This document shows, piece by piece, positions 46,420-55,416 of a stretch of 64,000 nt of DNA. The notes beneath the pieces are model-generated. The model saw nothing but the letters and a program-made list of their open reading frames with translations. It was not told the origin of the DNA and made no database searches. Both the position numbers and the translations under genes were made by a program. Numbering within the stretch: position 1 is the stretch's first letter; every line of letters begins with the position of its first letter. Where the stretch lies: contig NZ_JAHSPR010000004.1 in NCBI RefSeq assembly GCF_019132845.1, forward strand, positions 1 to 64,000. The letters run 5' to 3'. The stretch is from Advenella alkanexedens (GTDB lineage: Bacteria > Pseudomonadota > Gammaproteobacteria > Burkholderiales > Burkholderiaceae_B).

Positions 46420-46800
46420 TTACTCTTCGCTATCCTGCTCTGCAGATGACTCGGCAGTTGCTTTACGCGCTTCTTCACGCTCGACAGATTTCATCATGAT
46501 AGATGCATCTGTGTGCGCTTTACTGGTTTTGATAACCAGGTTGCGTAAAACAGCATCGTTGTAGCGGAAAGAGTGTTCCAGCTCGTCAAGCGTTTCCTGG
46601 TTGCACTCGATGTTCATACACACGTAATGGGCTTTAACCAGTTTTTGAATTGGGTATGCCAACTGACGACGACCCCAGTCTTCAAGACGGTGGACAACAC
46701 CATTGTTGCCCGTTACCAAAGCTTGATAACGTTCGATCATTGCAGGGACCTGTTCACTTTGGTCCGGGTGCACGATAAACACTACTTCGTAGTGACGCAT
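46420..46800 (-). CDS. rpsF: 30S ribosomal protein S6
   Basis: Small-subunit protein that binds S18 and 16S rRNA. 126 residues: [31 protein letters not shown] and [22 protein letters not shown] are conserved. The C-terminal tail is acidic (AEQDSEE), the site that RimK extends with glutamate in E. coli. AAGGAG is just upstream. First gene of the rpsF-priB-rpsR-rplI operon. Confidence 0.97.
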   Translation of the reverse strand: MRHYEVVFIVHPDQSEQVPAMIERYQALVTGNNGVVHRLEDWGRRQLAYPIQKLVKAHYVCMNIECNQETLDELEHSFRYNDAVLRNLVIKTSKAHTDASIMMKSVEREEARKATAESSAEQDSEE

Positions 46801-46820
46801 AATAACTCCTTAAGGATATC

Positions 46821-46842
46821 TTGCCATTAACATAAATGGCAA
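46821..46842 (-). promoter_or_regulatory. Hairpin in the rpsF leader
   Basis: An 8-bp stem TTGCCATT/AATGGCAA with a 6-base loop ends 20 bases before the rpsF ATG, just ahead of the ribosome binding site. In many bacteria the S6:S18 complex binds a structured rpsF leader and represses the operon. Whether this hairpin has the conserved S6:S18 bulge motif I could not confirm. Confidence 0.45.
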
Positions 46843-46934
46843 CTGACAGCCCGCCCATGCTTTTGCCACCCGATTCAATTCAAAAACACCAAATTAAACC
46901 CGCCACAAAGCATAAGTCGAGCAAGAAACCGTTA

Positions 46935-46963
46935 AATATAACATAATTCTTAAAAACAAACAA
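46935..46963 (-). promoter_or_regulatory. Putative promoter of the rpsF operon
   Basis: On the minus strand TTGTTT (46958-46963) is followed after exactly 17 bases by TATATT (46935-46940), with an A/T-rich stretch upstream. It would give a leader of roughly 128 bases before rpsF. Confidence 0.5.
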
Positions 46964-47013
46964 AAAATTATTCAGATTTCGTTCTGTTTTTAAATACCTG
47001 AAAAGGCCACCCA

Positions 47014-47041
47014 CACTTTGTCGCAAACCCGCAACAAAGTG
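47014..47041 (-). other. Hairpin after folE2
   Basis: CACTTTGT (47014-47021) pairs with ACAAAGTG (47034-47041) seven bases past the folE2 stop. There is no T run directly after it, so it is at best a weak terminator for the xseB-ispA-dxs-folE2 operon. Confidence 0.4.
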
Positions 47042-47047
47042 CGATCA

Positions 47048-47845
47048 TCATCCTTCGATTACTGCGTAAGCCGAATGATTATGAATGGATTCAAAGTTTT
47101 CAGCTTCGATTTTATAGCGCCTGAGCTGGGGAATTTTCCGGATATTGGCTGCCACGTCACGAATCAGGTCTTCAACGAACTTGGGATTATCGTAAGAGTG
47201 TTCAGTGACATACTTTTCATCCGGGCGTTTCAACAAGCCCCACAATTCGCAGGAAGCCTGTTTTTCAACGGTTTTAATGACCGATTCCATCGTATACGCA
47301 CTATCTGCAACCAGCTGAACGGTAATGTGTGAGCGCTGGTTGTGGGCACCATAAGCGGAAATGGCTTTAGAGCACGGACACAGACTCATGACCGGCACAA
47401 CCACATTAAATTCGAACTCGACCTCATTGCCACGGGCAACCGCAAACCAGGTCACTTGGTAATCCATCAGGCTTTCAACGCCTGAAACCGGTGCACTCTT
47501 GTTAATAAAATACGGGAAAGAAACGGTCAGATCACCTTTTTCAGCATGCAACAAAGGCAGCATCTCGCGAGCCATGTCCTTGAAAAGCTCAATAGTCATG
47601 GCTTGTGAGCGATAGCGCTCAAGCAGCGCCACGAAGCGGGACATATGTGTCCCTTTTTCGTCTTCGGGTAAAAATACGGTAAGTGTCCATTCAGCAATGG
47701 TGGGCTGCACTGAACCATCAGCAGCCTGCACCAGCATGGGATGTTTTACACGTCTGATTCCTACGCGTTCAATTGGTATATGACGCAAGTCCTGGGAACT
47801 TTGCACGTCGGGCATCAACTCGTCCGAGCCAATCATGGAATTCAT
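47048..47845 (-). CDS. folE2: GTP cyclohydrolase FolE2 (type IB)
   Basis: It makes dihydroneopterin triphosphate from GTP, the same reaction as FolE, but with a T-fold of different sequence and a broader metal choice. 265 residues, with the catalytic SLCPCSKAIS (Cys of type IB, about 151), GAHNQRSH and the PVSGVES region. It lies 11 bases after dxs and is part of the xseB-ispA-dxs-folE2 string. In other bacteria folE2 is often induced by zinc shortage; here I saw no separate promoter in front of it, so it is probably expressed with dxs. Confidence 0.94.
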   Translation of the reverse strand: MNSMIGSDELMPDVQSSQDLRHIPIERVGIRRVKHPMLVQAADGSVQPTIAEWTLTVFLPEDEKGTHMSRFVALLERYRSQAMTIELFKDMAREMLPLLHAEKGDLTVSFPYFINKSAPVSGVESLMDYQVTWFAVARGNEVEFEFNVVVPVMSLCPCSKAISAYGAHNQRSHITVQLVADSAYTMESVIKTVEKQASCELWGLLKRPDEKYVTEHSYDNPKFVEDLIRDVAANIRKIPQLRRYKIEAENFESIHNHSAYAVIEG

Positions 47846-47856
47846 ATATTAAAAAC

Positions 47857-49725
47857 CTAAGTAATATTCAAAACGGATTTAAAACGTGCGTGGATTGATG
47901 CCTCGATTCCATCAGAATCAAGGCCCACACCCTTCAAAAGCGCAGCCTGATCACCGTGATCGATAAAACGATCAGGCAAGCCAAGCTGCAAAATGGGTTT
48001 ACTGAGCCCAAACGCGCTCATAAGCTCAGCAACGGCGCTACCAGCACCCCCCATTACACTACCTTCTTCCAGTGTCACAAACACTTCATGTGACGCTGCC
48101 AACTGTTTGACCAGTTCTGCATCAATCGGTTTTACAAAACGCATATCAACCAGCGTTGCATTCAATTTCTCGGCAACCGGCAAGGCTGCATGCAGCAAAG
48201 GCCCAAAAGCCAGAATCGCCAGACGCGAACCCTCACGACGCACCACACCCTTGCCCAGTTCGACAGGATCAAGCGTGTCACTGACATTTGCTCCCGCACC
48301 TGCACCCCTGGGATAACGCACTGAGGCCGGCCCTTGATAGTGGTAACAGGTATTCAGCAACAACCGCGCCTCATTTTCATCAGAAGGAACGGCCACCACC
48401 ATATTGGGAATGCAACGCAAAAAAGCAATATCATAGTTGCCGGCATGGGTGGCGCCATCGGCCCCCACCAGCCCCGCCCGGTCCAGGGCAAAAGTTACAT
48501 CCAGATTTTGCAGGGCAACATCGTGAATCAGTTGATCATACCCCCTTTGCAGGAAGGTTGAATAAATAGCCAGGACAGGTTTAAGGCCTTCACAGGCGAT
48601 ACCGGCCGCAAAAGTGACCGAATGCTGTTCGGCAATGCCCACATCGAAATAACGGTTCGGAAAGCGTTTTTCAAACTCGACCATCCCGCTGCCTTCCCGC
48701 ATGGCTGGCGTGATACCAACCAGCTTTTCGTCTTGCGAGGCCATATCGCACAACCAATGCCCAAAAACCTGGGTAAAGGTTTGTTTGCCCGGCTTGGCAG
48801 GTTTCTGGATACCCACTTCGGGGTCAAATTTGCCGGGTCCATGATACAGGATAGGGTCGGCCTCGGCCATTTTATAACCCTGCCCTTTTTTGGTAACCAC
48901 ATGCAGGAATTGCAAACCACCCATTTGGCGCAGATTTTGCAAGGTGGGCACCAGCGCATCCAGGTCATGGCCATCTATGGGACCCACATAATTAAAGCCG
49001 AACTCCTCAAACCAGGTAGCCGCCCCCAATATACCTTTGGCATGCCCTTTCATTTTACGGGCCATTTCCATGACCGGAGAAGGAAACTGCCCCAATACCG
49101 CCTTGCCTACACTGCGGGCTTCCTGATAAAGCGTCCCCGACAGCAACCTGGCCAGATACTTGTTAAGCGCCCCCACCGGAGGGGATATGGACATATCATT
49201 GTCGTTAAGAATAACCAGCAGATTAATGCCAGGGGTGACACCGGCATTATTCAACGCCTCGTAGGCCATGCCCGCCGTCATGGAACCATCGCCAATGACG
49301 GCAATGTGCTGACGCTCTATTTGCAGATTACGTGAAGCCACGGCCATTCCCAAGGCGGCCGAAATGGACGTGGAAGAATGGGCGGTACCAAAAGCATCGT
49401 ATTCTGATTCGCTACGTTTGGGAAAGCCCGAAATACCACCTTCCTGGCGTAAATGTGCCATCCCCTCACGTCGCCCGGTAAGAATTTTATGCGGGTAGGA
49501 CTGGTGCCCGACATCCCAGATGATCCGGTCATGCGGTGTATTAAACACATAGTGAAGCGCAAGCGTAAGCTCTACCGTTCCAAGATTGGACGACAGATGA
49601 CCTCCCGTTCTGGATACCGAGTGAATAATAAAAGACCGAAGCTCGCTGGCCGCCTGCTCGAGCTCTGAACGGCTTAGTTTTCTGACATCATCGGGCGTGT
49701 TGAGCTTTTCTAGAAAATTTGACAT
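47857..49725 (-). CDS. dxs: 1-deoxy-D-xylulose-5-phosphate synthase
   Basis: Thiamine-diphosphate enzyme that joins pyruvate and glyceraldehyde 3-phosphate, the first step of the MEP isoprenoid pathway. The 622-residue protein shows the transketolase pattern: SSNLG and [15 protein letters not shown], the ThDP motif [25 protein letters not shown], and in the second domain [13 protein letters not shown]. It is 14 bases downstream of ispA. Confidence 0.96.
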   Translation of the reverse strand: MSNFLEKLNTPDDVRKLSRSELEQAASELRSFIIHSVSRTGGHLSSNLGTVELTLALHYVFNTPHDRIIWDVGHQSYPHKILTGRREGMAHLRQEGGISGFPKRSESEYDAFGTAHSSTSISAALGMAVASRNLQIERQHIAVIGDGSMTAGMAYEALNNAGVTPGINLLVILNDNDMSISPPVGALNKYLARLLSGTLYQEARSVGKAVLGQFPSPVMEMARKMKGHAKGILGAATWFEEFGFNYVGPIDGHDLDALVPTLQNLRQMGGLQFLHVVTKKGQGYKMAEADPILYHGPGKFDPEVGIQKPAKPGKQTFTQVFGHWLCDMASQDEKLVGITPAMREGSGMVEFEKRFPNRYFDVGIAEQHSVTFAAGIACEGLKPVLAIYSTFLQRGYDQLIHDVALQNLDVTFALDRAGLVGADGATHAGNYDIAFLRCIPNMVVAVPSDENEARLLLNTCYHYQGPASVRYPRGAGAGANVSDTLDPVELGKGVVRREGSRLAILAFGPLLHAALPVAEKLNATLVDMRFVKPIDAELVKQLAASHEVFVTLEEGSVMGGAGSAVAELMSAFGLSKPILQLGLPDRFIDHGDQAALLKGVGLDSDGIEASIHARFKSVLNIT

Positions 49726-49739
49726 TAATACGCTTCACA

Positions 49740-50654
49740 TCAATAACTGCGGTGAATAATGAAATCGGCCAACTCTTTGAGTCGAACGGCAGAATCACCT
49801 AATGGTTTAATGGCTTCGATAGCCACTTCATACAATTTCCGGGCAAAATCCCGAGACTCTTCAAGACCCATAATCGAGACATAGGTGGGTTTGTTTTCTT
49901 CGGCATCCTTGCCAGCTGTTTTACCCAAGCCTTCTGTGTCAACCGTGACATCAAGAATATCATCGACAATCTGGAAGGCCAACCCAATGGCAGAGCCGTA
50001 TGTTTCCAGCGCACGCCTGGTTTCAGAGGTGGCACCGGTAACAATAGCCCCCAGCAAAACACTGCCTTCGATAAGCGCCCCGGTTTTCAGGCGATGCATG
50101 AATTGCAGCTGATCAAGGGTCAGTGTCTGATTAACACTGGCCAAATCAATGGCCTGCCCCCCCACCATTCCCAGGCTGCCAGCTACCCGCCCAAGCACCT
50201 GCACAGCCTGTACCACCAGGGCAGGCGCTACCGGCATTTGCGCAAGCTCGGCAAAAGCCAGCGGTTGCAGGGCATCACCCGCCAACATCGCAGTAGCCTC
50301 ACCAAACCGCACATGCACCGTAGGTTGCCCCCTGCGCAGGACATCATTATCCATGCAGGGTAAATCATCATGAACCAGGGAGTAAGCATGAATCAGTTCA
50401 ACGGCCGCGGCAGCCTTGTCAAGCGCATGGCTATATGAATCTATCGCAACGCCCTGTTGCAAGGCAGCCCTTCCTGCCGCATAGACCAGCGTGGCACGAA
50501 TTCTTTTGCCCCCCCCCAAGGTGGCATAGCGCATGGCTTCATGCAACTCGAGCGGTACCTCGTTAGCACCGGGAAGCGCCTTCTCGAGTGCCGTTTCCAC
50601 ATTGTTGACACAAGCAAGCAGCCAGTCCTGAAAACACATTGAACCTGTACTCAT
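49740..50654 (-). CDS. ispA: Farnesyl diphosphate synthase
   Basis: It builds C15 farnesyl diphosphate from isopentenyl and dimethylallyl diphosphate. 304 residues: GGGKRIRA, first aspartate-rich motif LVHDDLPCMDND (about 95), and second motif FQIVDDILDV (about 235). The residues before the first motif fit a C15 product. It follows xseB by three bases. The product feeds hpnD elsewhere in the window as well as quinone and undecaprenyl synthesis. Confidence 0.95.
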   Translation of the reverse strand: MSTGSMCFQDWLLACVNNVETALEKALPGANEVPLELHEAMRYATLGGGKRIRATLVYAAGRAALQQGVAIDSYSHALDKAAAAVELIHAYSLVHDDLPCMDNDVLRRGQPTVHVRFGEATAMLAGDALQPLAFAELAQMPVAPALVVQAVQVLGRVAGSLGMVGGQAIDLASVNQTLTLDQLQFMHRLKTGALIEGSVLLGAIVTGATSETRRALETYGSAIGLAFQIVDDILDVTVDTEGLGKTAGKDAEENKPTYVSIMGLEESRDFARKLYEVAIEAIKPLGDSAVRLKELADFIIHRSY

Positions 50655-50657
50655 TGT

Positions 50658-50906
50658 CTATTCAACCTCGATTTGTGCCGGGCGCAACAAATTGTTCTGA
50701 AGCACCTGCACCTGTTGTTCCGCGGCATCCAGGCGCTCCTGACAAACCCGCGCCAGCGCCACCCCCCTTTCATAGGCTTTCAAAGAGGCTTCCAGGGAAA
50801 GCACATCGCTTTCCATTGACTGTACAATCTCTTCAAGCTCTTTCAGGGCAGACTCAAAATCCTTAGGCAAATCAATGACATCCAGTTTTTCGGTTGATTC
50901 TGACAA
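50658..50906 (-). CDS. xseB: Exodeoxyribonuclease VII small subunit
   Basis: The 82-residue helical protein pairs with XseA to degrade single-stranded DNA. The FESALKELEEIVQSMESDVLSLEASLKAYERGVAL stretch is the conserved coiled-coil core. It precedes ispA, the usual order in proteobacteria. The 259-base region up to the divergent Rieske gene holds AT-rich promoter sequence, such as TACAAT at 50939-50944 on this strand and 51074-51079 on the other, without clear -35 partners. Confidence 0.94.
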   Translation of the reverse strand: MSESTEKLDVIDLPKDFESALKELEEIVQSMESDVLSLEASLKAYERGVALARVCQERLDAAEQQVQVLQNNLLRPAQIEVE

Positions 50907-51165
50907 GGGGCACTCCAGAAAAATTCAAATAATCTGGTATTGTACGAAATCATGGCCTGCCAAGGGCCATATTTTAAGAGTTTTACGTATTTTTCAATCT
51001 GCGCCTTTTTTACGAGCCCAAAAAAATAATAACCTCCCTTACTTTTTTTATTATTAAGGCATTGAATTTTCTGTACAATTTAGCGCTACTTTCTATTTCA
51101 ACAATTTGCCGGCTCATGACCCTTGGTGAGGCGGCTTTATTATATATAAGCGGGGGATCCACAAA

Positions 51166-52308
51166 ATGTCAGTAATTGCATCCATGAAACATGTTGAACC
51201 GGCGCAAACCCAATTACCGGTACATGTTTATTTTGACGAAAACGTCTTTGCCAGGGAACAGGAACAAATTTTCAGACAGTCCGCCTGTTATGTGGGGAAC
51301 GAGAAAATGGTACCCAACATCGGAGACTGGAGAACCCTGGTTCAGGAACAGGCCGGACGAATTCTGGTTCGCAACAAAAACGGCCCCGAATTGTTATCCA
51401 ACGTTTGCCGCCACCGCCAGGCCATCATGCTGGGCGGGGAAGCCGGCAATGTAACCGGTGCCGTCAAGAATCATGGCAATCTGCAAGAAAATGGTGGCAA
51501 TATTGTCTGCCCCCTGCACCGCTGGACTTATGACAACCAGGGAACCTTGCTGGGCGCTCCGCAATTTGGCGAAAAACCTTGCAAAAACCTGCAAAGATTC
51601 CCGCTGTCAAACTGTCATGGCCTGCTTTTTGAAGGCCCGCGCGACCCTGCGACGGATCTTGCCCGGCTTTTTTCCAAGCCCGAGTTCGATTTTTCCGATT
51701 ACGTTCTGGATCATGTCGAAGTACATGAGTGCAACTATAACTGGAAAACCTTCATTGAAGTCTACCTCGAAGACTACCATGTTGCGCCCTTTCATCCTGG
51801 ATTGGGCAAATTCGTCACCTGTGACGATCTTCAGTGGGAGTTCGCAGACTGGTTCAGTGCGCAACATGTAGGCACCCATCAGGCGCTGGCCAATCCCGGA
51901 TCCGAGGTCTATAAAAAATGGCACAATGAGTTGCTTAAGTTCCGCCAGGGCGAGCAACCCGACTTTGGCGCCATCTGGGTCACTTACTATCCCACCCACA
52001 TGATAGAGCTTTACCCCCATGTGCTGGTTTTATCCACGCTGTATCCTGTCAACCCACAAAAAACCGTCAACATCGTCGAGTTTTATTATCCCGAAGAAAT
52101 CGTCATGTTTGAGCGCGATTTTATCGAAGCCCAGCGGGCCGCCTATATGGAAACCGCGATTGAAGATGATGAGATTGCCGAGCGCATGGATGCCGGTCGC
52201 CTGGCCCTGCTCAAACGCAACACCAGCGAAACAGGCCCATACCAGTCTCCACTGGAAGATGGCATGCAACATTTTCATGAGTGGTACAACCGCATCATGA
52301 ATCATTAA
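51166..52308 (+). CDS. Rieske ring-hydroxylating-type oxygenase, alpha subunit
   Basis: A 380-residue protein with a Rieske [2Fe-2S] domain (C81, H83 in VCRHRQ; C115, H118 in VCPLHRW) and a catalytic domain with the mononuclear iron ligands in NWKTFIEVYLEDYHVAPFHPG (His pair about 205 and 210). Between the two halves of the cluster motif are 31 residues, against about 16 in many relatives, due to a Gly/Asn-rich insertion (residues 95-111). The substrate is unknown. Divergent from xseB; a neighbour of this type beside xseB-ispA-dxs is familiar in Burkholderiales. A strong terminator follows. Confidence 0.88.
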   Translation: MSVIASMKHVEPAQTQLPVHVYFDENVFAREQEQIFRQSACYVGNEKMVPNIGDWRTLVQEQAGRILVRNKNGPELLSNVCRHRQAIMLGGEAGNVTGAVKNHGNLQENGGNIVCPLHRWTYDNQGTLLGAPQFGEKPCKNLQRFPLSNCHGLLFEGPRDPATDLARLFSKPEFDFSDYVLDHVEVHECNYNWKTFIEVYLEDYHVAPFHPGLGKFVTCDDLQWEFADWFSAQHVGTHQALANPGSEVYKKWHNELLKFRQGEQPDFGAIWVTYYPTHMIELYPHVLVLSTLYPVNPQKTVNIVEFYYPEEIVMFERDFIEAQRAAYMETAIEDDEIAERMDAGRLALLKRNTSETGPYQSPLEDGMQHFHEWYNRIMNH

Positions 52309-52355
52309 TTAGCCGGTCACAGAAAAAAATCATTTTAAACTTAAAAAATACCCCC

Positions 52356-52389
52356 CCCTTGAAAGGAAACCGCTTTCAAGGGTTTTTTT
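52356..52389 (+). terminator. Terminator after the Rieske gene
   Basis: A 10-bp stem CCCTTGAAAG/CTTTCAAGGG with a 7-base loop is followed by seven T. It lies 48 bases past the stop and is preceded by a run of eight C. Confidence 0.88.
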
Positions 52390-52420
52390 ATCGGTGCATG
52401 TAATTGCGCGTATTTAATGC

Positions 52421-53266
52421 CTAGCCAACCGCAACAGGCCTGGAACTGTCACTGCACCATTCGCTCCAGGACCCGGGGTAAAGCGCAGATCCCGTTAAAC
52501 CCGCCACTTCCATGGCCAGCAGGTTATGGCAGGCACTGATTCCGGAACCACACTGGTGAACAATCTGCTCCGGCTTGTTGTTGCCAAGCAATTGTGCAAA
52601 ACCGGACTTAAGCTCGTCAACGGGAAGAAAGAAACCATCACTATCCAGATTACGGGAAAATGGCCAATTTATCGCTCCGGGAATATGCCCGGCAACTGGA
52701 TCAATGGTTTCATTTTCACCACGGAAACGGTTTTCAGCACGCGCATCGATAACCGTAAAAACAGGCTGATTGATATTGGCCAGTACCGCATTGGCATCCA
52801 CCACCGGCATGCCAGTGGCCCCAGACTCCCACACAACAGGCGCACGCGGTGCCGGTTTTTCACGCTCAATATCACCGCTAATCTGGCCCCAGGCACTCCA
52901 GCCACCGTTAAGCACCCTGACCTTGGTGCAACCCGCCCAGCGCAACATCCACCATAAATGAGCGGCAAACATGCTGTCCCTGGCGTCATAGACCACAATA
53001 TTGGCCTGAGGATCAATACCCAGGTTACCTAGTAACCGGATAAACTCCTCACGTTCAGGCAAGGGATGCCGCCCATTTTTTCCTGTTTTGAGCCCGCACA
53101 GGTCAATTTCATGATCAAGGAAAATGGCGCCCGGAATATGTCCCTCGAGATATTGCTCCCTGCCCAACTGATGGTTGGCCAGATCATGCCTGGCATCCAG
53201 GAGAATCAGGCTATCATCATCATTTAATAAATCTTGCAACTCGAGTGCTGAAATTAAGGGTTCCAC
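52421..53266 (-). CDS. sseA: 3-mercaptopyruvate sulfurtransferase
   Basis: It transfers sulfur from 3-mercaptopyruvate to thiols or cyanide. 281 residues in two rhodanese domains; the first (1-140) is inactive, the second carries the active Cys in HQCGSGISAC (about 237), close to the CGSGVT loop of mercaptopyruvate sulfurtransferases and unlike the CRKGVT of thiosulfate rhodaneses. The start is GTG with GGAG eight bases upstream. It lies 35 bases after the EamA-type gene. Confidence 0.9.
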   Translation of the reverse strand: MEPLISALELQDLLNDDDSLILLDARHDLANHQLGREQYLEGHIPGAIFLDHEIDLCGLKTGKNGRHPLPEREEFIRLLGNLGIDPQANIVVYDARDSMFAAHLWWMLRWAGCTKVRVLNGGWSAWGQISGDIEREKPAPRAPVVWESGATGMPVVDANAVLANINQPVFTVIDARAENRFRGENETIDPVAGHIPGAINWPFSRNLDSDGFFLPVDELKSGFAQLLGNNKPEQIVHQCGSGISACHNLLAMEVAGLTGSALYPGSWSEWCSDSSRPVAVG

Positions 53267-53301
53267 TTTCTTGCTCCAGATAGTTCAAAAAATCATCAAA
53301 T

Positions 53302-54183
53302 TCAGGTCTCAGCCATTTTTTTCCGGGATCGGGCTGCCTCTGCCAGTTGCATGGTTCTCCAGGCAGACAGCAGTCCGGCCAAAATAATCAGCCCCATGCC
53401 TATCCAGGCCAGCAAATCGGGGATATCTCCCCAGAAAACGATACCCAGTATAGCTGCAAATATAATGGTACTGTATTGCAAAGCCGCAGTCAGAATCGGA
53501 GAACCCTGACCAAAGGCACGGGTAAGTGCAAGCTGTCCGATCAGTCCGCTAACGCCCACCCCGAAAAGTGCCAGCCAGGTGGTGAGATTGGGTTCCCCAT
53601 AACCATGCGCCTTCAAGCCAAGAAAACCGGTTAACACCACAATCAGTGAAAAGTAGAAAACGGTTCTCCAGATCGGCTCTCCAATTGCCCCCAACGCTTT
53701 GATCTGCAACATGGCTATACCCCCAAATGCCCCAGACATCAGGCCCAGTGAAGCAGCAAACCACTGGTCTTCAGTGATGCTGGGGCGCAACACCAGCAAC
53801 ACCCCCAGAAAACCCAAAATGACCGACAGCAGACGCAGCGAATCTTTCGGGCCCTTGTTGCTGAAAAACACATAACCGGCAATAAACAGCGGAGAGGTAT
53901 AGTTAAGACTGGCACTGGTTGATAACGGCAGGACGGAATAACCATAAAACCCCATCCACAGGGACGTTACGCCAAACAGATTACGTAAAACATGCAATTT
54001 AACACTTTTCGGCTTCAGGGACTGGTGGCTTAACAGCGCCCACAACACAATCGCTACAATGGAAGGCAACCCGCGGGCTATCACAACAAGAGGCAGGCTT
54101 GAGCCCATCTCATAAGACAGCTTGATACAAGTACCCATAATGGCGAACATCAATGCCGCCAGCAGCATCCACAACGATTGCAT
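53302..54183 (-). CDS. EamA/DMT-superfamily transporter
   Basis: The 293-residue protein has ten hydrophobic segments in two EamA repeats (about 5-135 and 148-280), the drug/metabolite transporter layout. The substrate is unknown; RhaT/YdcZ-type exporters of amino acids or metabolites are relatives. The C-terminus is basic (ARSRKK). It is upstream of sseA on the same strand and divergent from htpX across a 195-base AT-rich gap with no clear motif. Confidence 0.87.
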   Translation of the reverse strand: MQSLWMLLAALMFAIMGTCIKLSYEMGSSLPLVVIARGLPSIVAIVLWALLSHQSLKPKSVKLHVLRNLFGVTSLWMGFYGYSVLPLSTSASLNYTSPLFIAGYVFFSNKGPKDSLRLLSVILGFLGVLLVLRPSITEDQWFAASLGLMSGAFGGIAMLQIKALGAIGEPIWRTVFYFSLIVVLTGFLGLKAHGYGEPNLTTWLALFGVGVSGLIGQLALTRAFGQGSPILTAALQYSTIIFAAILGIVFWGDIPDLLAWIGMGLIILAGLLSAWRTMQLAEAARSRKKMAET

Positions 54184-54378
54184 AGCCTATCTGACCCTGA
54201 AAGGAACATTCTGAAATAAGAAAATCATCATTCTATACCCAAGGTCCCTTTAAATGACGGGAAATCACCTTATATAATTATTAAACAAATCAATATCGCT
54301 GTATTAATCATTTTATTTAAACTATATTATGATGCAGCTCATTTCCGAAAACAGTTAGATTAAAAGACTTAAACCCTT

Positions 54379-55260
54379 ATGAAACGCATTTTTCTATTTC
54401 TTATGACCAACCTGGCCGTTATGGTTGTGCTGGGTGTCACGCTAAATATCCTGGGCATCAACCGCTTCATCACGGCTGAAGGCCTGGACATGACGCAATT
54501 GCTGGCCTTCTCTGCCGTTGTCGGCTTTACCGGCTCCATCATCTCCCTGCTAATTAGCAAACCCATGGCAAAATGGAGCACGGGTGCCCGCGTCATTAAC
54601 CCTGCCGCTCCCGCCAACAGCACGGAAGCCTGGCTGGTTGATACCGTTCATCAACTGGCCGACCGTGCGGGCATTGGCCATCCTGAAGTGGCCATTTATG
54701 AAGGAGATCCGAATGCCTTTGCCACCGGTGCCTTCAAAAATGATGCGCTGGTAGCCGTTTCCACCGGCCTGCTCAACAGCATGACCGAGGAAGAGGTCGC
54801 CGCAGTTCTGGGCCACGAAGTCGCCCACGTGGCCAATGGTGACATGGTAACGCTTACGCTTATTCAGGGTGTCGTCAATACCTTTGTCGTTTTCCTGTCA
54901 CGCATTGTGGGTTATGTCGTTGACCGGGTCATCCTGAAAAATGAACGTGATGTCGGAATTGGTTACTACATTTCCGTCATCGTCTGTGAGATTGTCTTTG
55001 GCATCCTGGCTTCCATCATTGTTGCCTGGTTCTCCCGTCAGCGTGAATACCGTGCCGATGCCGGCGCGGCCCAGCTCCTGGGCTCAGCCGACCCGATGAT
55101 TCATGCCCTTGCCCGTCTGGGCGGCCTCACCCCCGGTGAACTGCCCCAGCAATTGAACGCTTCGGGCATTAGTGGCAAAGTCAATGTGGCTGCCCTGTTC
55201 TCCACCCACCCGCCTATCGAGCACCGTATCAATGCATTGCGTGCCCGGGTTGTCAAATAA
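54379..55260 (+). CDS. htpX: Membrane zinc protease HtpX
   Basis: An inner-membrane metalloprotease that clears misfolded membrane proteins under heat or envelope stress. The 293 residues have two N-terminal helices, the zinc motif [12 protein letters not shown] (about 145), the third ligand Glu in [10 protein letters not shown] (about 222) and two more helices between. Family length is matched. No sigma-32 promoter could be seen in the 195 bases upstream. Confidence 0.95.
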   Translation: MKRIFLFLMTNLAVMVVLGVTLNILGINRFITAEGLDMTQLLAFSAVVGFTGSIISLLISKPMAKWSTGARVINPAAPANSTEAWLVDTVHQLADRAGIGHPEVAIYEGDPNAFATGAFKNDALVAVSTGLLNSMTEEEVAAVLGHEVAHVANGDMVTLTLIQGVVNTFVVFLSRIVGYVVDRVILKNERDVGIGYYISVIVCEIVFGILASIIVAWFSRQREYRADAGAAQLLGSADPMIHALARLGGLTPGELPQQLNASGISGKVNVAALFSTHPPIEHRINALRARVVK

Positions 55261-55279
55261 ATAATTACCCGCTCTATCA

Positions 55280-55307
55280 CGCTTTGGGCGCAATCGTACC
55301 CAAAGCG
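55280..55307 (+). other. Hairpin after htpX
   Basis: CGCTTTGGG pairs with CCCAAAGCG around a 10-base loop, 20 bases past the htpX stop, without a T run. A stronger terminator follows. Confidence 0.4.
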
Positions 55308-55329
55308 TTGGCAACTCAACCAACGCAAA

Positions 55330-55367
55330 AAAACAGCGCTCCGGCTTATAAACCGGAGCGCTGTTTT
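55330..55367. terminator. Bidirectional terminator between htpX and polA
   Basis: A perfect 15-bp stem AAAACAGCGCTCCGG with its complement and an 8-base loop has A/T-rich ends on both sides. It serves the two convergent genes. Confidence 0.92.
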
Positions 55368-55416
55368 ATCATGGTACAGACAAAGCATATCGGCTTTGAG
55401 CCTGTCTACGGCCTAT

